Positions 40,901 to 49,763 of a stretch of DNA of 64,000 nucleotides are shown here, in pieces; the first letter of the stretch is position 1; each line of letters opens with the position of its first letter. A program made the translations under genes and the position numbers. A model generated the notes under the pieces. It had not been told where the DNA came from. It saw nothing but the letters and a program-made list of their open reading frames with translations, and made no database searches. Source of the stretch: Planctomycetota bacterium (lineage in GTDB: Bacteria; Planctomycetota; PUPC01; JACPCR01); assembly GCA_016179685.1 (NCBI GenBank), contig JACPCR010000087.1, positions 1 to 64,000 on the forward strand, written 5' to 3'.

Positions 40901-43900
40901 CATCGTCCCACGTGTGCGTCCGGGTGTTGAACCGCGCGGCGTTCCCGGCGACGAGACCCAGGAGAGCCGTCTTGCCGTCGCCGGCCGTGACGGTCCGCAG
41001 CTCCGATGCCGAGCTTTCTGGGAAGAAGGAAGTGCTGCCCTTCTCGCGGCAGAGTAGCCCGATGGGAGTAGAGACCCAGAGAGCATCCGAGTCCGGATCG
41101 ACGGCCGCGTCGAGGACGGAATCGAAGAGGAAACGGCCTTCGCGGGCCGTTGCGGCGAGGTCGATGGGAATCTCTTTCCCGCCGGCCGTACGAAGGAATC
41201 CGGAGAGTCGGTCCGAGCGCCGTTCCCATCGCCAGAAATCGGAGGAGACGAGGGTTTCGGCCTCACCGGGTGGAAGGACTTCGGTTGGAATCCAGTGTCC
41301 GTCCTGGAATCGATAGTTCCTCCCTGGATGGTCCGACGCCGCATAAAGCTGGCCAGAGGAAGTGAAGAACCGTACGATGCCCGGGAGACGGTGGATTTTC
41401 ATTTTTTCGGGGTCGAGAAGGGCATCGGAGGGTCCGAGAAAGTACTGCCAGACGGCGTTTTCCGTGGCGACGAACACACATCCGTCCCACGGCCACACGG
41501 CTCGAGCGACATCGAAGGAGAAGCGCCCGGACGCCGGATCAAGAAGAGGAATGTCGGGCTCTACGGCTTCGATGGCCAGCCGCTTTCCGCGATGTGCCCA
41601 GCGCCAGAATTCATTTTCCTGAAGGACGGCGGCTGGAACGTCCATGGCGGATGAACCCCGGATTTCACGCCAGGAATGGTCTTCTAAACGCCGCCAGATT
41701 CCTCCACCGGACGTACGAGCCTGGACCTGATAACCGGGTCGGAAGAAGAGCTCCTGAATCGCCTGGCCCTCGAGAAAGCGAACGGAGGGGATGGGGGGAT
41801 CGGTGCTGAGGGGCCAGGCCACGAGACCCCGATCGGTCGCCAGCCAGAGGGTTTCGCCTTCGACGGCGAGGTCATGAATTTTTTCCCAGGCTCGGATCGC
41901 CGGTGGGCCGGCATCCGTTTCGGCCCTTCGGCCCGGGGAAGGAACGCGCTCGGATGAGGTGCGGGTGAAGGGATCGAATTCGACGACGCTAGAGTCCGAA
42001 GCGAGGAGATACAGGCGTCCCCGTGCACTGACGCCCGCGGCCCGGGTCTCCAGGTCGGGACGGGCCGGAATTTCAAGCCAATCTGTTCCGAGATGCTCAT
42101 GAGGAATGCCCCGGTTGTAGATTTCAGTGGAGAGAAAGACCTTGCCGCTTTCGCAGACGATGGCGAGGAAGCGTTCCGAGCAGAGAAGTCGGGCAATTCG
42201 CTCAGGTGCGAGAGCCAGTTCCGGCAGCCACCGGTGGAGGCGCACGTCATAGACCAACAGGAACTGGGGTAAGGCAAAATACCAGCGGTCACCGAAGCGG
42301 GCCGCATCCACCAGATCGGCCAGGGGCAGGGACCGGGAGGGGTTCTCCGGTTGGAAGGCCCCTTGGAAAGAAGGGTGGCCGCCGGCCTCTGACACGAGAG
42401 CGGAATGCAGTGTTCCGTCGGACATGAGGGCCCAAACACGTTCCTGGCCCCGGGCGGCCTGGATGCGAAGGCCCTTCGGAGCGGGGAGGCCGGGAGACCA
42501 ACGGTGCTTCCGAAGATCGTAGAACCGGATACCGTCCGCTTGAACAAAGGTGAACTGGTCCTTCCGTTCGAAAAGGTCGAGAAGAGGGGCGTCCGAAAGG
42601 ACGTCCTCCCGCCCGTGGGAGCGGTCGCCCTCCTCCATGAGATCGCCCCTGCGCGTGAGAAATTGGGGGCGGCCCTGCCACAAGAGCAGGCGCTGAACGG
42701 CCCGGCCGTCGAGCGGCACGGGCCGCAAGTGACCGTCCGGCTCGATGCGGAGGACCTCTCCATCCTGGAGGAGGGCGAGGGGGTCGTTCCCGGGCGCGGC
42801 CAGCAGCTCGGCGACGGGAGAATCAGGAAGCGCCCCGCGGTCGATCCATGTCCGGTTCTTCTTGTCATAGGCCCAGAGGCGGCGGGTGGTAGCCAGGTAG
42901 AAAAAGGCGTCCGACTCGGCGACGTCGGCGATGGGCGAACGGAGAGGGGGAAGCGGGGAAGGACGCTCGCGGGTCGCCTGGCCCGGCTCATGGAAGAAGA
43001 GTCGGCGATGGGAGACATAGGCCAGGGTCTGGCCGTTCGAGGCCAAGGCCGCGACGCCGCCGGCAATGGGCCGCTGGCCTAAGAAAAGATTGCCCTTGGC
43101 GGTGAGGACTCCAGGTCGGTTCTGGCATATCTCCAGGGCGAGGATGTCCGCGCGGTCATCGAACTTCAGCGGAGGGCCCCAGGCATGGCGGGCGAGATCG
43201 TAAGGCGCGAGGATGCCGCCCCCTCCGACCCAGAGCGCCGTCCCCGATGTGGCTGCCGCAGTCAAGTCCTCGTCCCGGAGAGGGGACGACAGGCCATCGC
43301 CTATCAGATCGTGCCAGCGATGCCTCGAACGTAGGCCGACGCCGCCCTGGGCGGTGCGGTAGGCCAGGAGGGCGGGCCCCGCCCGAACTTCCCAGACGCG
43401 GTCGCTCTGAAGTCCGCCGCCGGCCACCTGGCGATCTGGCCGAACGGTCCAGTGATCCTTCCACCGGCGCTCCACGAGGTCATAGCTGACGATGCCCTCC
43501 CCGTCCGTCGCCCAGAAGGTTTCCGGGTATCGGAGGGTGACGGAGGTGAACGGGGCCTTGCGGACGGGGCAGACGCTTCCGCCGAGAAGGGGATTGAGGT
43601 TGTACCCCGCCGTGCTCACGAGCCCAACTTCCCCTTTCCGGGTGGAGTAGAGGAGATGCCCCGGTCCGGAAAAAAGGCGCAGAATCCGGTCCCCATCGGG
43701 ATGAGGCACGCTGACGCCGGAGGCAAAAAGGATGCCCTCGCCGGTCACGGCGAGAACGGCCTCGGACCCCGGTTGCGGATGAAGACCGAAGACGGCTTTC
43801 TGGCGGAATCGCTCGGGCTCGTATTCCTCCCACGTGTGCCGGTCCACGTGGTACTGGAATACGCCCTGCCGGGCGCCGACGAGGATTCTGCCCGGGATTT

Positions 43901-45410
43901 GGGCGGCGCACAGGACATCCGTCTCCTTGAGCGGGTAAGCCGCTGAGGAAGAGACGTCGGGGAGCGAGTAGGCGGCCTGGGAATGACCGGCAAGCCATTC
44001 CAGGGCTTCTTCGCCCGCTTCGATTCGCCCGAGGGAGTCGCGGTCGGTGAGCACATAAAGAACCTGCCCCTGATGGGCGACGAGCTTGTGGATGCCGGGC
44101 TGGGGCCCGGGGATCGGGTCCAGAAGGCTGGAGGAGGTGTTGCCGCTCACCGTCTGGAAGACGGGAATCCGGGCCTCACGGCCCGCTTGCCAGAGTGCCT
44201 CAGGCGTCCGGAAGAGCAGGAGACCGCGGTCGCTGGCCAGCCACGCCTTTCGGTCGAAGATTTCGATGCCTCGAAGGACCGGAGCGTCACCGGTCTCGCT
44301 CGCCGCGAGGGCCTCCCAGGCCAGGCTTTTCGAATTGAAAACGCGAAGAAACTGACGGGCAGAGGCAAGAAAAACGAAGGAATCCATGCCGGCCGCGTCC
44401 GTGAGGGATTCCGGCGCAGCGGCCAGACGAGATGGCGCGAGGAGGTCACCGGGACGTCCGTCCTCCCCGAAGAATCCGAGCCGGAGGCCGCCCTGCTCTC
44501 CGTGGCGGAGGTAACCGACTCGGCCTGCATGGGCCACGAGATGCCGGACGGGGCCCGCCTCCTTCCACTCTCCCTCGACGCTTGGGGATACCAGCCACTT
44601 GTGGTCCCTTCGGAGGAAAATGCCCGCATCGGTACCGACGTAGAACGTGTCCCGATCCGGCAGGTAGGCAAGGGCGGTGATCGTCGCGGCCAGTTCCGGA
44701 CGAGGAAGAGCGTCAGCCGTAAAGGAGCGCCATGCCCTTACGGGAAGGTGATAATGGGCCATCGACCAGGAATGCTGGGCCTGGTCATAGATGGCCAGGG
44801 TATGCCCGCTGGCGAGAAGGATTTCGGAGGGTCCGGCGCAGACGCTGGAGGCCTTTTCCCAGGGAAAATTTTCGATGCCCAGCGGGCCGAAGAGGAAACG
44901 GATGCCGCCCCGGCCCGCGGGGCAGGCGGCGACGCCGCCACCGCCATCGCCGAAGAGAATGGATCGGCCGTCCTGCGATATCCACCGGACCGGCAGGAGC
45001 GCGCTGGGGGGATCGGACACGCTCAGGGTGGACCAGAGGCGCGTGGCGGGGTGATAGACCTCGAGGCCGACTGGTGTGCCAAGCCAGACGTTTCCCGATT
45101 CAGAATCGAGATGTGCCGAGAGGATGCCCTGGTCGTGGTAGCTGTGGATGAGGCGCGGGTCAGGGATGTCTCGGAGTCGGGAGGACTGGTACGTTCCCAG
45201 GCGGTCGAGGATAAAGTGACCCAGGGCGATGAGCCCGAAGGAGAGCACGGCAAGGGAGAGGGCCGTCCCGGCCCAGGCGGCGTCGCGGGCCGGGCGGACT
45301 CGGCGGACGGACCGGAGGAGGGCGGCGAGGGAGGCGGGTGAGGCCGGCCCGGCCACGCCTCTCAGTTCCGCCCGGGTCCCGGTTGGGTGCCTTCGACGAG
45401 AGATATCCAT
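37953..45410 (-). CDS. Giant membrane-anchored propeller-like repeat protein
   Basis: 2485 residues. One membrane helix (about 44-66, ALSLAVLSFGLIALGHFILD) after a basic N-terminus, then a very long extracytoplasmic region built from short beta-strand motifs of the propeller type (VWLGTPVGLEVY, TFYVGTDAGIFL, LWLATDRGLVAW). From about residue 1265 to 2300, eight longer units recur, each with an aromatic box like FWRWER, a GRFSFD-type turn, and LWIATPAGVVSYD. The N-terminal half has looser propeller blades like the two-component-regulator propeller family. No enzyme motif found. Its start overlaps the end of the upstream membrane-protein gene by 49 bases, implying coupling. Function unknown; a surface scaffold or sensor is possible. 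Confidence 0.85.
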   Translation of the reverse strand: MDISRRRHPTGTRAELRGVAGPASPASLAALLRSVRRVRPARDAAWAGTALSLAVLSFGLIALGHFILDRLGTYQSSRLRDIPDPRLIHSYHDQGILSAHLDSESGNVWLGTPVGLEVYHPATRLWSTLSVSDPPSALLPVRWISQDGRSILFGDGGGGVAACPAGRGGIRFLFGPLGIENFPWEKASSVCAGPSEILLASGHTLAIYDQAQHSWSMAHYHLPVRAWRSFTADALPRPELAATITALAYLPDRDTFYVGTDAGIFLRRDHKWLVSPSVEGEWKEAGPVRHLVAHAGRVGYLRHGEQGGLRLGFFGEDGRPGDLLAPSRLAAAPESLTDAAGMDSFVFLASARQFLRVFNSKSLAWEALAASETGDAPVLRGIEIFDRKAWLASDRGLLLFRTPEALWQAGREARIPVFQTVSGNTSSSLLDPIPGPQPGIHKLVAHQGQVLYVLTDRDSLGRIEAGEEALEWLAGHSQAAYSLPDVSSSAAYPLKETDVLCAAQIPGRILVGARQGVFQYHVDRHTWEEYEPERFRQKAVFGLHPQPGSEAVLAVTGEGILFASGVSVPHPDGDRILRLFSGPGHLLYSTRKGEVGLVSTAGYNLNPLLGGSVCPVRKAPFTSVTLRYPETFWATDGEGIVSYDLVERRWKDHWTVRPDRQVAGGGLQSDRVWEVRAGPALLAYRTAQGGVGLRSRHRWHDLIGDGLSSPLRDEDLTAAATSGTALWVGGGGILAPYDLARHAWGPPLKFDDRADILALEICQNRPGVLTAKGNLFLGQRPIAGGVAALASNGQTLAYVSHRRLFFHEPGQATRERPSPLPPLRSPIADVAESDAFFYLATTRRLWAYDKKNRTWIDRGALPDSPVAELLAAPGNDPLALLQDGEVLRIEPDGHLRPVPLDGRAVQRLLLWQGRPQFLTRRGDLMEEGDRSHGREDVLSDAPLLDLFERKDQFTFVQADGIRFYDLRKHRWSPGLPAPKGLRIQAARGQERVWALMSDGTLHSALVSEAGGHPSFQGAFQPENPSRSLPLADLVDAARFGDRWYFALPQFLLVYDVRLHRWLPELALAPERIARLLCSERFLAIVCESGKVFLSTEIYNRGIPHEHLGTDWLEIPARPDLETRAAGVSARGRLYLLASDSSVVEFDPFTRTSSERVPSPGRRAETDAGPPAIRAWEKIHDLAVEGETLWLATDRGLVAWPLSTDPPIPSVRFLEGQAIQELFFRPGYQVQARTSGGGIWRRLEDHSWREIRGSSAMDVPAAVLQENEFWRWAHRGKRLAIEAVEPDIPLLDPASGRFSFDVARAVWPWDGCVFVATENAVWQYFLGPSDALLDPEKMKIHRLPGIVRFFTSSGQLYAASDHPGRNYRFQDGHWIPTEVLPPGEAETLVSSDFWRWERRSDRLSGFLRTAGGKEIPIDLAATAREGRFLFDSVLDAAVDPDSDALWVSTPIGLLCREKGSTSFFPESSASELRTVTAGDGKTALLGLVAGNAARFNTRTHTWDDATPESHAAFESTLRIQTPLWRWERSQGKISGRFMKHPGTPVLLETPEGLLFSFDEVWDVEWFQGRWWAATSAGPLPLSHPFRPTALADLRIPDVGDSRELHVHWPTPADEPRLLARRSGQEPWWRYQPLPDAWKPDPALDASLPRAVAGDGRWSFETQNPSDSPRPRLLKWIHDPSGHRHELRLSNGRWSFDDARAIAVSETALWIASAQGLLRYPIPSGEIPVDPLRFDFHPFPGSRLLQHARLLPEPGGCTMLCLFTDSSVARAFRFREEAGNWEECTHPDTARHLERHEVLRNSFWTWHEGLPGKEAPPRLEGAWLHAGESPAKPITLQDGRFPFDQIQSMAVESDALWLVTRAGITRNVLDGQRLPLDRMRLYPAGGHGEQLLLATPVQPGPKPGLYLRGKDDQVLQYARDADAWLPVPDPAPVLQNAAGKEILVEFNGFWRWWRPLDFDPQVELKKPAVHLETVDSTGRWSEIGFTRGRFSFDHVLDVVVHEGLLWTATEAGLCHYPFHPSRLDLAQARLYPDLARATDLVVDRARNELFIRLQGSLSEVFSLSLPEGKPRKIEGGRNPFLSSIRWETPTFRWSREEIYDGSVAKGNRVRLEMRDARGAWQPIPLAEGLLSTSDFRDFLVHDSRLWIATPAGVVSYDLARPDPVSNLLFYPETGDTQHLLLRGASGPSAASAPTRVEPEMLCLSQQGGRDIAFRFSPRPEDGKNWREMGDSKDFRGRILEDGPWHWFREREGYSVLWRGLPQRARAFLSGRFADDVALAAASAGNQLFTYTPLGIQRYLKIPQASPPLVLEAILSQTEAGLPLPAGRSPASLLATGEALLLAIPDGVFSLRLLPRSDEFSLAQSWPAPQLPGPPSSLQLFAGPEGHVLRIRSDAGRQGFFSEFLITPDGLMPLARLPKGRLLATDSETRNAVFQPRASFEPGPRDSRRAGSLPLSGPKLPDQDPVAILRDGGRLWLVYPERLFSLEP

Positions 45411-46879
45411 GCCACGTCACCCTGTTCAAAGAGGACGCCGAGGGCTTGGGACGAAGCGTAGCGCTGGAGCGGCTCGAGCACGGTCCGCCGTCTGACGCCG
45501 AGCCAGGCTCGAAGGACCTCAGCGCGAAGAACTTCGGGCCGGGCCACCCGATTCTCGGTGAGGAGCGAGGCGAGCCCCTGACGATCGGGGCCGGGCCACC
45601 GGAGACGCTCGATGGTCCGCAGGTGGGTTGAAAGCCTCGGTTCCGCGAGCTCGAGGGCGATGCGGCCCCAGCGGCCGGCCGCTTCGAATTCTTCCCGGCG
45701 TATCAGGGCCTCGAGCCAGAGCTCGAGGACGTCTCCAAGGCCGAGATGGCTCAAGCCGGCGAGCTGCGGGCTCTCGATGGTCCGGCGCAGCTCGTGGACG
45801 CGATACGGGGGCAGCCAGCCCGTGTGCCAACCCTGAAGCACTGAAGTGAGATTCCAGAGGTGGAGGAGCGCTTGGCGGAGAGGCGCGGAGGCGATTTCCA
45901 ACCACTCGGCCACGCCTGTTTCCGTGTGCCGGAGAAGCAGGTCCGCGATGGGCACCGCCCGGCGAAAGCCCTCGGGCCGCCCGGAAGCGGACCAGCGAAG
46001 GGCCCGCAGGGCCGCATCCGGCTGAAGATCACTCTCCGACAAGAATTTCCGATAGTAGATTCCGGCCGTCGCATGAAATCGATCCCGGATGCCGCTTGCC
46101 GCATCCCCGGCCCCGGCGATCCGCCATGCTCGGGATAAGGTCAGGGCGCACCGCGCGATGTCATCCGCCGCGTAGCGATGGGGACGCGGCGGCTCGGGAA
46201 ACGCATCGTTCGCCAGAAAAAGCAGGCGCGCCCGCAAACGCGTGATGAGAACCTGCCGCAATCTCTCGGCCTCGGCATGGTCCGGCGGCACGGGGGCCGG
46301 CCCGCCGGACCCCGTGCCGCCGGGAAACCGGGCGCTTCCCAAAGGGTCGAAATTGCGGAGTGCTTCCTCGTCCCGGCGAATCAGCCATTCAGCCACACAG
46401 GCCGTGATGCCTTCGGACGTGGTTTGCCGTTCCCGGCCACGGAGCAGGGGATTCAGTGCCCTTCGTTGCCAGGCCTTGAGACGAAGAAGGAGCGCGCCGG
46501 ACGGCTGTAGGTACCCGAGGAAGAACCAGGCGAAGCCCATGATGGGGAGGTTTAGCGGTTGGACCCGGACGACCCAAGCTATCCAGCCGGTGAAGAGGAA
46601 GAGAAGAAGAGTCAGCACGCCGATGAGAGACCAGGGAGCGCCGGCGTAGAATCCGTGGCCCACCAGAGGAAGCCAGAGGAAATCGTGAAGCCATCGCACG
46701 GAGTACCCCGCGGGCTCCAGTGGTTCGAGGAATAGGGCGGCGGCGGCGAGCAGCACGAGGCCGAGCACCAGGATGCCGGAGAAGACGAGCCGCCGACTGC
46801 TCGTGCCAAGCAAAGAGGCCGTAGCCCCCTCGCGGAGTGATTCCAATGCAGCGTCTGGAATCTCGGAGATGACCTCCAT
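45362..46879 (-). CDS. Membrane protein, partner of the giant repeat protein
   Basis: 505 residues. Four hydrophobic segments lie in the first ~140 residues (RLVFSGILVLGLVLLAAAAL, WSLIGVLTLLLFLFTGWIAW, LNLPIMGFAWFFLGYL among them). A soluble, Arg/Leu-rich helical region of ~350 residues follows with no recognised domain; its regularity (ALRALRWSASG, LELWLEALIRREEFEAAG) suggests TPR-like or HEAT-like helices. First gene of a two-gene unit with the giant propeller protein, overlapping it by 49 bases. I do not recognise the family. Confidence 0.75.
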   Translation of the reverse strand: MEVISEIPDAALESLREGATASLLGTSSRRLVFSGILVLGLVLLAAAALFLEPLEPAGYSVRWLHDFLWLPLVGHGFYAGAPWSLIGVLTLLLFLFTGWIAWVVRVQPLNLPIMGFAWFFLGYLQPSGALLLRLKAWQRRALNPLLRGRERQTTSEGITACVAEWLIRRDEEALRNFDPLGSARFPGGTGSGGPAPVPPDHAEAERLRQVLITRLRARLLFLANDAFPEPPRPHRYAADDIARCALTLSRAWRIAGAGDAASGIRDRFHATAGIYYRKFLSESDLQPDAALRALRWSASGRPEGFRRAVPIADLLLRHTETGVAEWLEIASAPLRQALLHLWNLTSVLQGWHTGWLPPYRVHELRRTIESPQLAGLSHLGLGDVLELWLEALIRREEFEAAGRWGRIALELAEPRLSTHLRTIERLRWPGPDRQGLASLLTENRVARPEVLRAEVLRAWLGVRRRTVLEPLQRYASSQALGVLFEQGDVAWISLVEGTQPGPGRN

Positions 46880-47049
46880 GGAAGTTACGTCCCCCGCGGC
46901 GCGAAAACTCCAAGAATATCGAGTAAGTGTTTTTCGGGATTGACTTTATACAAAGTTTATCATATCGTAAATGGTATGGGAAGAATGCAAACTCAGGAGG
47001 TACGACGAGGAAGGTTTACAGAGGCGACGGTCCTGCTGTAGGTTCACTG

Positions 47050-47352
47050 ATGGGTAAATATCAGATCGGGGATCGGGTCGTTTACCACAAGACGAAGCAT
47101 TCCACGCACCCCACGTCGAGGGCGCAGGACATGCATCCTGCCGAACATGGCGATGAGTACTCCTATATTGTCGACAAATACTGGACCGTGGTCAGAGTCC
47201 TCGATGACCGCACGATCGAGGTGCGTACCCGTAAGGGCAAGGTCCATCACTTGGACGTCAATGATCCTTTGCTGCGGAAGGCCGGGCCTCTGGAATCGTG
47301 GTGGTATCGGGATCAGTTTCCGTCAGTAGAAGCGATTGTACCTGCACAGTAA
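47050..47352 (+). CDS. Small conserved hypothetical protein
   Basis: 100 residues from MGKYQIGDRVVYHKTKHSTH. It looks like a compact SH3/Tudor-like beta barrel (GDRVVYHKTKHS, YSYIVDKYWTVVRVLDDRTI, RTRKGKVHHLDVNDPLLRKA), rich in basic and aromatic residues; small proteins of this kind occur in planctomycete-like bacteria with no known role. The frame opens upstream at 46927, but those residues look non-coding. No clear Shine-Dalgarno. RNA or nucleotide binding is a guess from fold impression only. Confidence 0.65.
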   Translation: MGKYQIGDRVVYHKTKHSTHPTSRAQDMHPAEHGDEYSYIVDKYWTVVRVLDDRTIEVRTRKGKVHHLDVNDPLLRKAGPLESWWYRDQFPSVEAIVPAQ

Positions 47353-47529
47353 GTCCTCCGGGCCCGGTGGAAGCAGCCTTCCTGAATAACCCCCCGGTTC
47401 AGAATCGGGTGTGCACCGGCTTTCGTTTTGCCTTTTTCTCGATAGGACGGGTCGCGCGCAGCCGCATCCCACTTCTGCTTTTTGTCTTGCTTTCCATCCT
47501 CCTTTCCTGGTCTTTGAGCTGAACGCGGC

Positions 47530-48327
47530 ATGGATTTCGGTCTAGCGGGCAAGGCGATCCTCGTGACGGGCGGAACGCGGGGTGTCGGGCGTGGAATCTC
47601 CGAAGCCCTGCTGGATGCGGGCGCCCGCGTGGCCGCAGGCTACGGGGGAAATCACGAGGAGGCGAAACGATTTCTCGAAAGCCGCGCGACGGAGAAGTCG
47701 TCGCGCGGCCTGCTCGTCATTCCAGCGGACCTGGCGCGAGAAGAGGACCACGAAAAGCTCCTGGACGCTGTGCGCGAGGCCTTCGGACCCCTCGACGGAC
47801 TGGTGAATGGCGCAGCCATCAAGGTCCCTGAGGATCAGTTGGGCCTGCCCCAACTGGCACAGATGGCCGTGGTCAACGCCATCGCACCTGTATCGCTCAC
47901 CTATCGCGCACTGGACTTCTTCTCGCCTCGAGGCGCCTCGGTGGTCAATATCCTCACGGTTCTTAAAGAGGTGTACTATCCGGAGCCTCCCCAGGCCCGT
48001 GCGATGGTCCACCATGGCGCTTCAAAAGGTTACCTGGAGACCGCCAGCAAGCTGATGATGGACGAGTGCCGGCATCGCGGCGTGAGGGTGAACTGCATCG
48101 CTCCAGGTCCAACGCGCGGCGGTGGACTGTCGAAGAGCGAAGCCACTCACGCCGAGCGATTCCGGCACGGACAGTACGGAATGAAGCGCCGTGCCGAGAT
48201 CGCGGACGTCGCCGCAGCGGTGTTATTCCTCCTCTCGCCCTGTTCGAGCCATATCACCGGACAGACCCTGTATGTCGCAGGCGGCCAGGAGCGGGCACCG
48301 TTCTTCTACCCCCGGCAGAAGGAATGA
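47530..48327 (+). CDS. Short-chain dehydrogenase/reductase with altered active site
   Basis: 265 residues, classical SDR length. Cofactor motif TGGTRGVGRG (TGxxxGxG) near residues 14-23; NGAA in place of the usual NNAG; C-terminal IAPGPTRGG and FLLSPCSSHITGQTLYVAGG as in FabG-like members. The catalytic YxxxK is H162-G-A-S-K166: Tyr is replaced by His while the Lys is kept. The upstream catalytic Ser region reads VVNILTVLKE, so the Ser is also missing. It may be a reductase with changed chemistry or a non-catalytic NAD(P)-binding protein. No partner genes. Confidence 0.88.
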   Translation: MDFGLAGKAILVTGGTRGVGRGISEALLDAGARVAAGYGGNHEEAKRFLESRATEKSSRGLLVIPADLAREEDHEKLLDAVREAFGPLDGLVNGAAIKVPEDQLGLPQLAQMAVVNAIAPVSLTYRALDFFSPRGASVVNILTVLKEVYYPEPPQARAMVHHGASKGYLETASKLMMDECRHRGVRVNCIAPGPTRGGGLSKSEATHAERFRHGQYGMKRRAEIADVAAAVLFLLSPCSSHITGQTLYVAGGQERAPFFYPRQKE

Positions 48328-48435
48328 AGCGGCAACGAGTCCTGTAAGCCTTCGCTACAAGAGTGCGGGTGCATTTCCGGGTTCAAGCCGGTGGTGCCCC
48401 GGACCCGCGGCTCAGGATGGGGCACGGAGGACGGC

Positions 48436-49170
48436 TCATGGCTCATCGCTCACCGGCGTCGGTGCCGACCAGATGACCCTGCCCCCGGCGTCCATCATGC
48501 CGAGACGCGTGCTGCCGTCCCGGTTCATCACCATTCCTGCACGCCCCTTCCCCTCGGTATCCATGAAACTCATCGACGGGCTGCCGTCGGGGTAGAGCCC
48601 GAACTCGCCTCTCGCCACGCCTTTCCCATCCCGGAGGTCGACCGATGGAGCGCCCTCGCCGTCCAGCGCTAACAACGCTCGGGCACGGCCCTCGACGTCC
48701 AGGAGCACGAGCCGGGGCGTAGGGTCGACGGAGAGAAAGAGCCCGGCCTTCCCATTCCCACTCTTCAGCCTCAGAAAAGGCCCTCCCTCTTCCCGAGATT
48801 CAACTCCGCTGTCCCCTGTTTCGACCGTCCGGTCCCCTATGGCCAGGATGGCGGCAGCCTTCTGTTCCCGGCCGAACAGGCCGAAAGTTGGGTGTCCCTC
48901 TCCGCGCAGTACAAGTCCCGCCCGAGTTTTCCCCTCCTCGTCCAGGACGGTGAGGGACGGACTACTCGGCTGCTGCAGGACGAGCTGTGCCCGAGTCCTG
49001 CCCTCCGCGTCCACCAGGACAAAGGTCTCGGCATAGAGCGCCTTGACCCTCTGAGATGGGTCGCGGGCCATCGAGGGCTCGGGCGCGAAAACACGGCTTC
49101 CCAGCGCCCCTCCGATCAGGCCAGCCAGCACCGCTAGGCCGAGCAACCATCCTTTTTCGCTCGTATTCAT
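48436..49170 (-). CDS. Exported repeat protein of D-x-x-G-x-x-R units
   Basis: 244 residues. One N-terminal membrane/signal segment (GWLLGLAVLAGLIGGALG), then about seven ~22-residue repeats of the form FVLVDAEGRTRAQLVL, LTVLDEEGKTRAGLVL, LVLLDVEGRARALLAL, MSFMDTEGKGRAGMVM, LGMMDAGGRVIW. The period and hydrophobic pattern suggest a beta-solenoid or stacked beta-hairpins anchored outside the membrane. AGAGGAGAAGACG before the ATG fixes the start. No enzymatic motif. Upstream is the CTTAAGGCGGGCGAAGCCCG repeat that also occurs near 11396. Confidence 0.78.
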   Translation of the reverse strand: MNTSEKGWLLGLAVLAGLIGGALGSRVFAPEPSMARDPSQRVKALYAETFVLVDAEGRTRAQLVLQQPSSPSLTVLDEEGKTRAGLVLRGEGHPTFGLFGREQKAAAILAIGDRTVETGDSGVESREEGGPFLRLKSGNGKAGLFLSVDPTPRLVLLDVEGRARALLALDGEGAPSVDLRDGKGVARGEFGLYPDGSPSMSFMDTEGKGRAGMVMNRDGSTRLGMMDAGGRVIWSAPTPVSDEP

Positions 49171-49763
49171 CGTCTTCTCCTCTTAAGGCGGGCGAAGCCC
49201 GCAACCCAACCAGGGTGCAAAAGATGTCAGGGTTCAGGAACCAACTGACACCCGACACCTATCAACTTCTCCGCCGGGCGCCCACAGAGGGGGAGCGGGG
49301 CGCGGAGAAATTACACCCAAAGACTCTACTTGCTTCAAACCTGTACTTCCAACCCTGGGACCCGGGCAAATTCAAAGAGTTAACGCTCGGACGCGTAACT
49401 TCTCGATCAGTTCGGGGAAGTGAACCCGCCCGATTTCATCATCGATGATGATTCAGCACTTCACGAGTTTTCGCAGCGAAGCGCGTCAGCCCTTCGTCTG
49501 GACCCTCAAATCTCATCTCTCGGACGGAACGCTGACGCGTTCCGCACCGTAGCGAAGCCCGCAATTTGTCCCGTTGCGAGCGCTTCAGCACCGTTCGCGC
49601 GGTGTCAGCCCCGAATGGCGTTGCGAAGCGCGTCAGCCCTTCGTGGACCCTCAAATCTCATCTCTCGGATGGAACGCTGACGCGTTCGGCTAAGGCATTC
49701 ATACCTCATGACCTTGACCTGATCGTCCTCCCTGAACTTATTGAGAAGTTACTCGGACGCCGT
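49171..49763. other. Non-coding interval dominated by repeat R1
   Basis: 593 bases between the exported repeat protein and the 3' end of the DUF3857 gene. Besides repeat R1 copy 2 (49394-49690) it has the GGCGGGCGAAGCCCGCAA motif at its left end. No supported gene. Confidence 0.6.
49394..49690. repeat. Long dispersed repeat R1, copy 2, with internal duplication
   Basis: Matches 27174-27436 from GTAACTTCTCGATCAGTTC onward (same orientation). The ~67-base module CGAAGCGCGTCAGCCCTTCG ... CTCAAATCTCATCTCTCGG ... GAACGCTGACGCGTTC occurs twice inside it (49475-49541 and 49623-49688). The 27-kb copy has the module once. Confidence 0.85.

Noticed and set aside
48360..48410. Further member of the stop-adjacent palindrome family after the SDR gene
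   Set aside because: AGTGC-GGGT-GCATTT is present but the outer bases do not pair.
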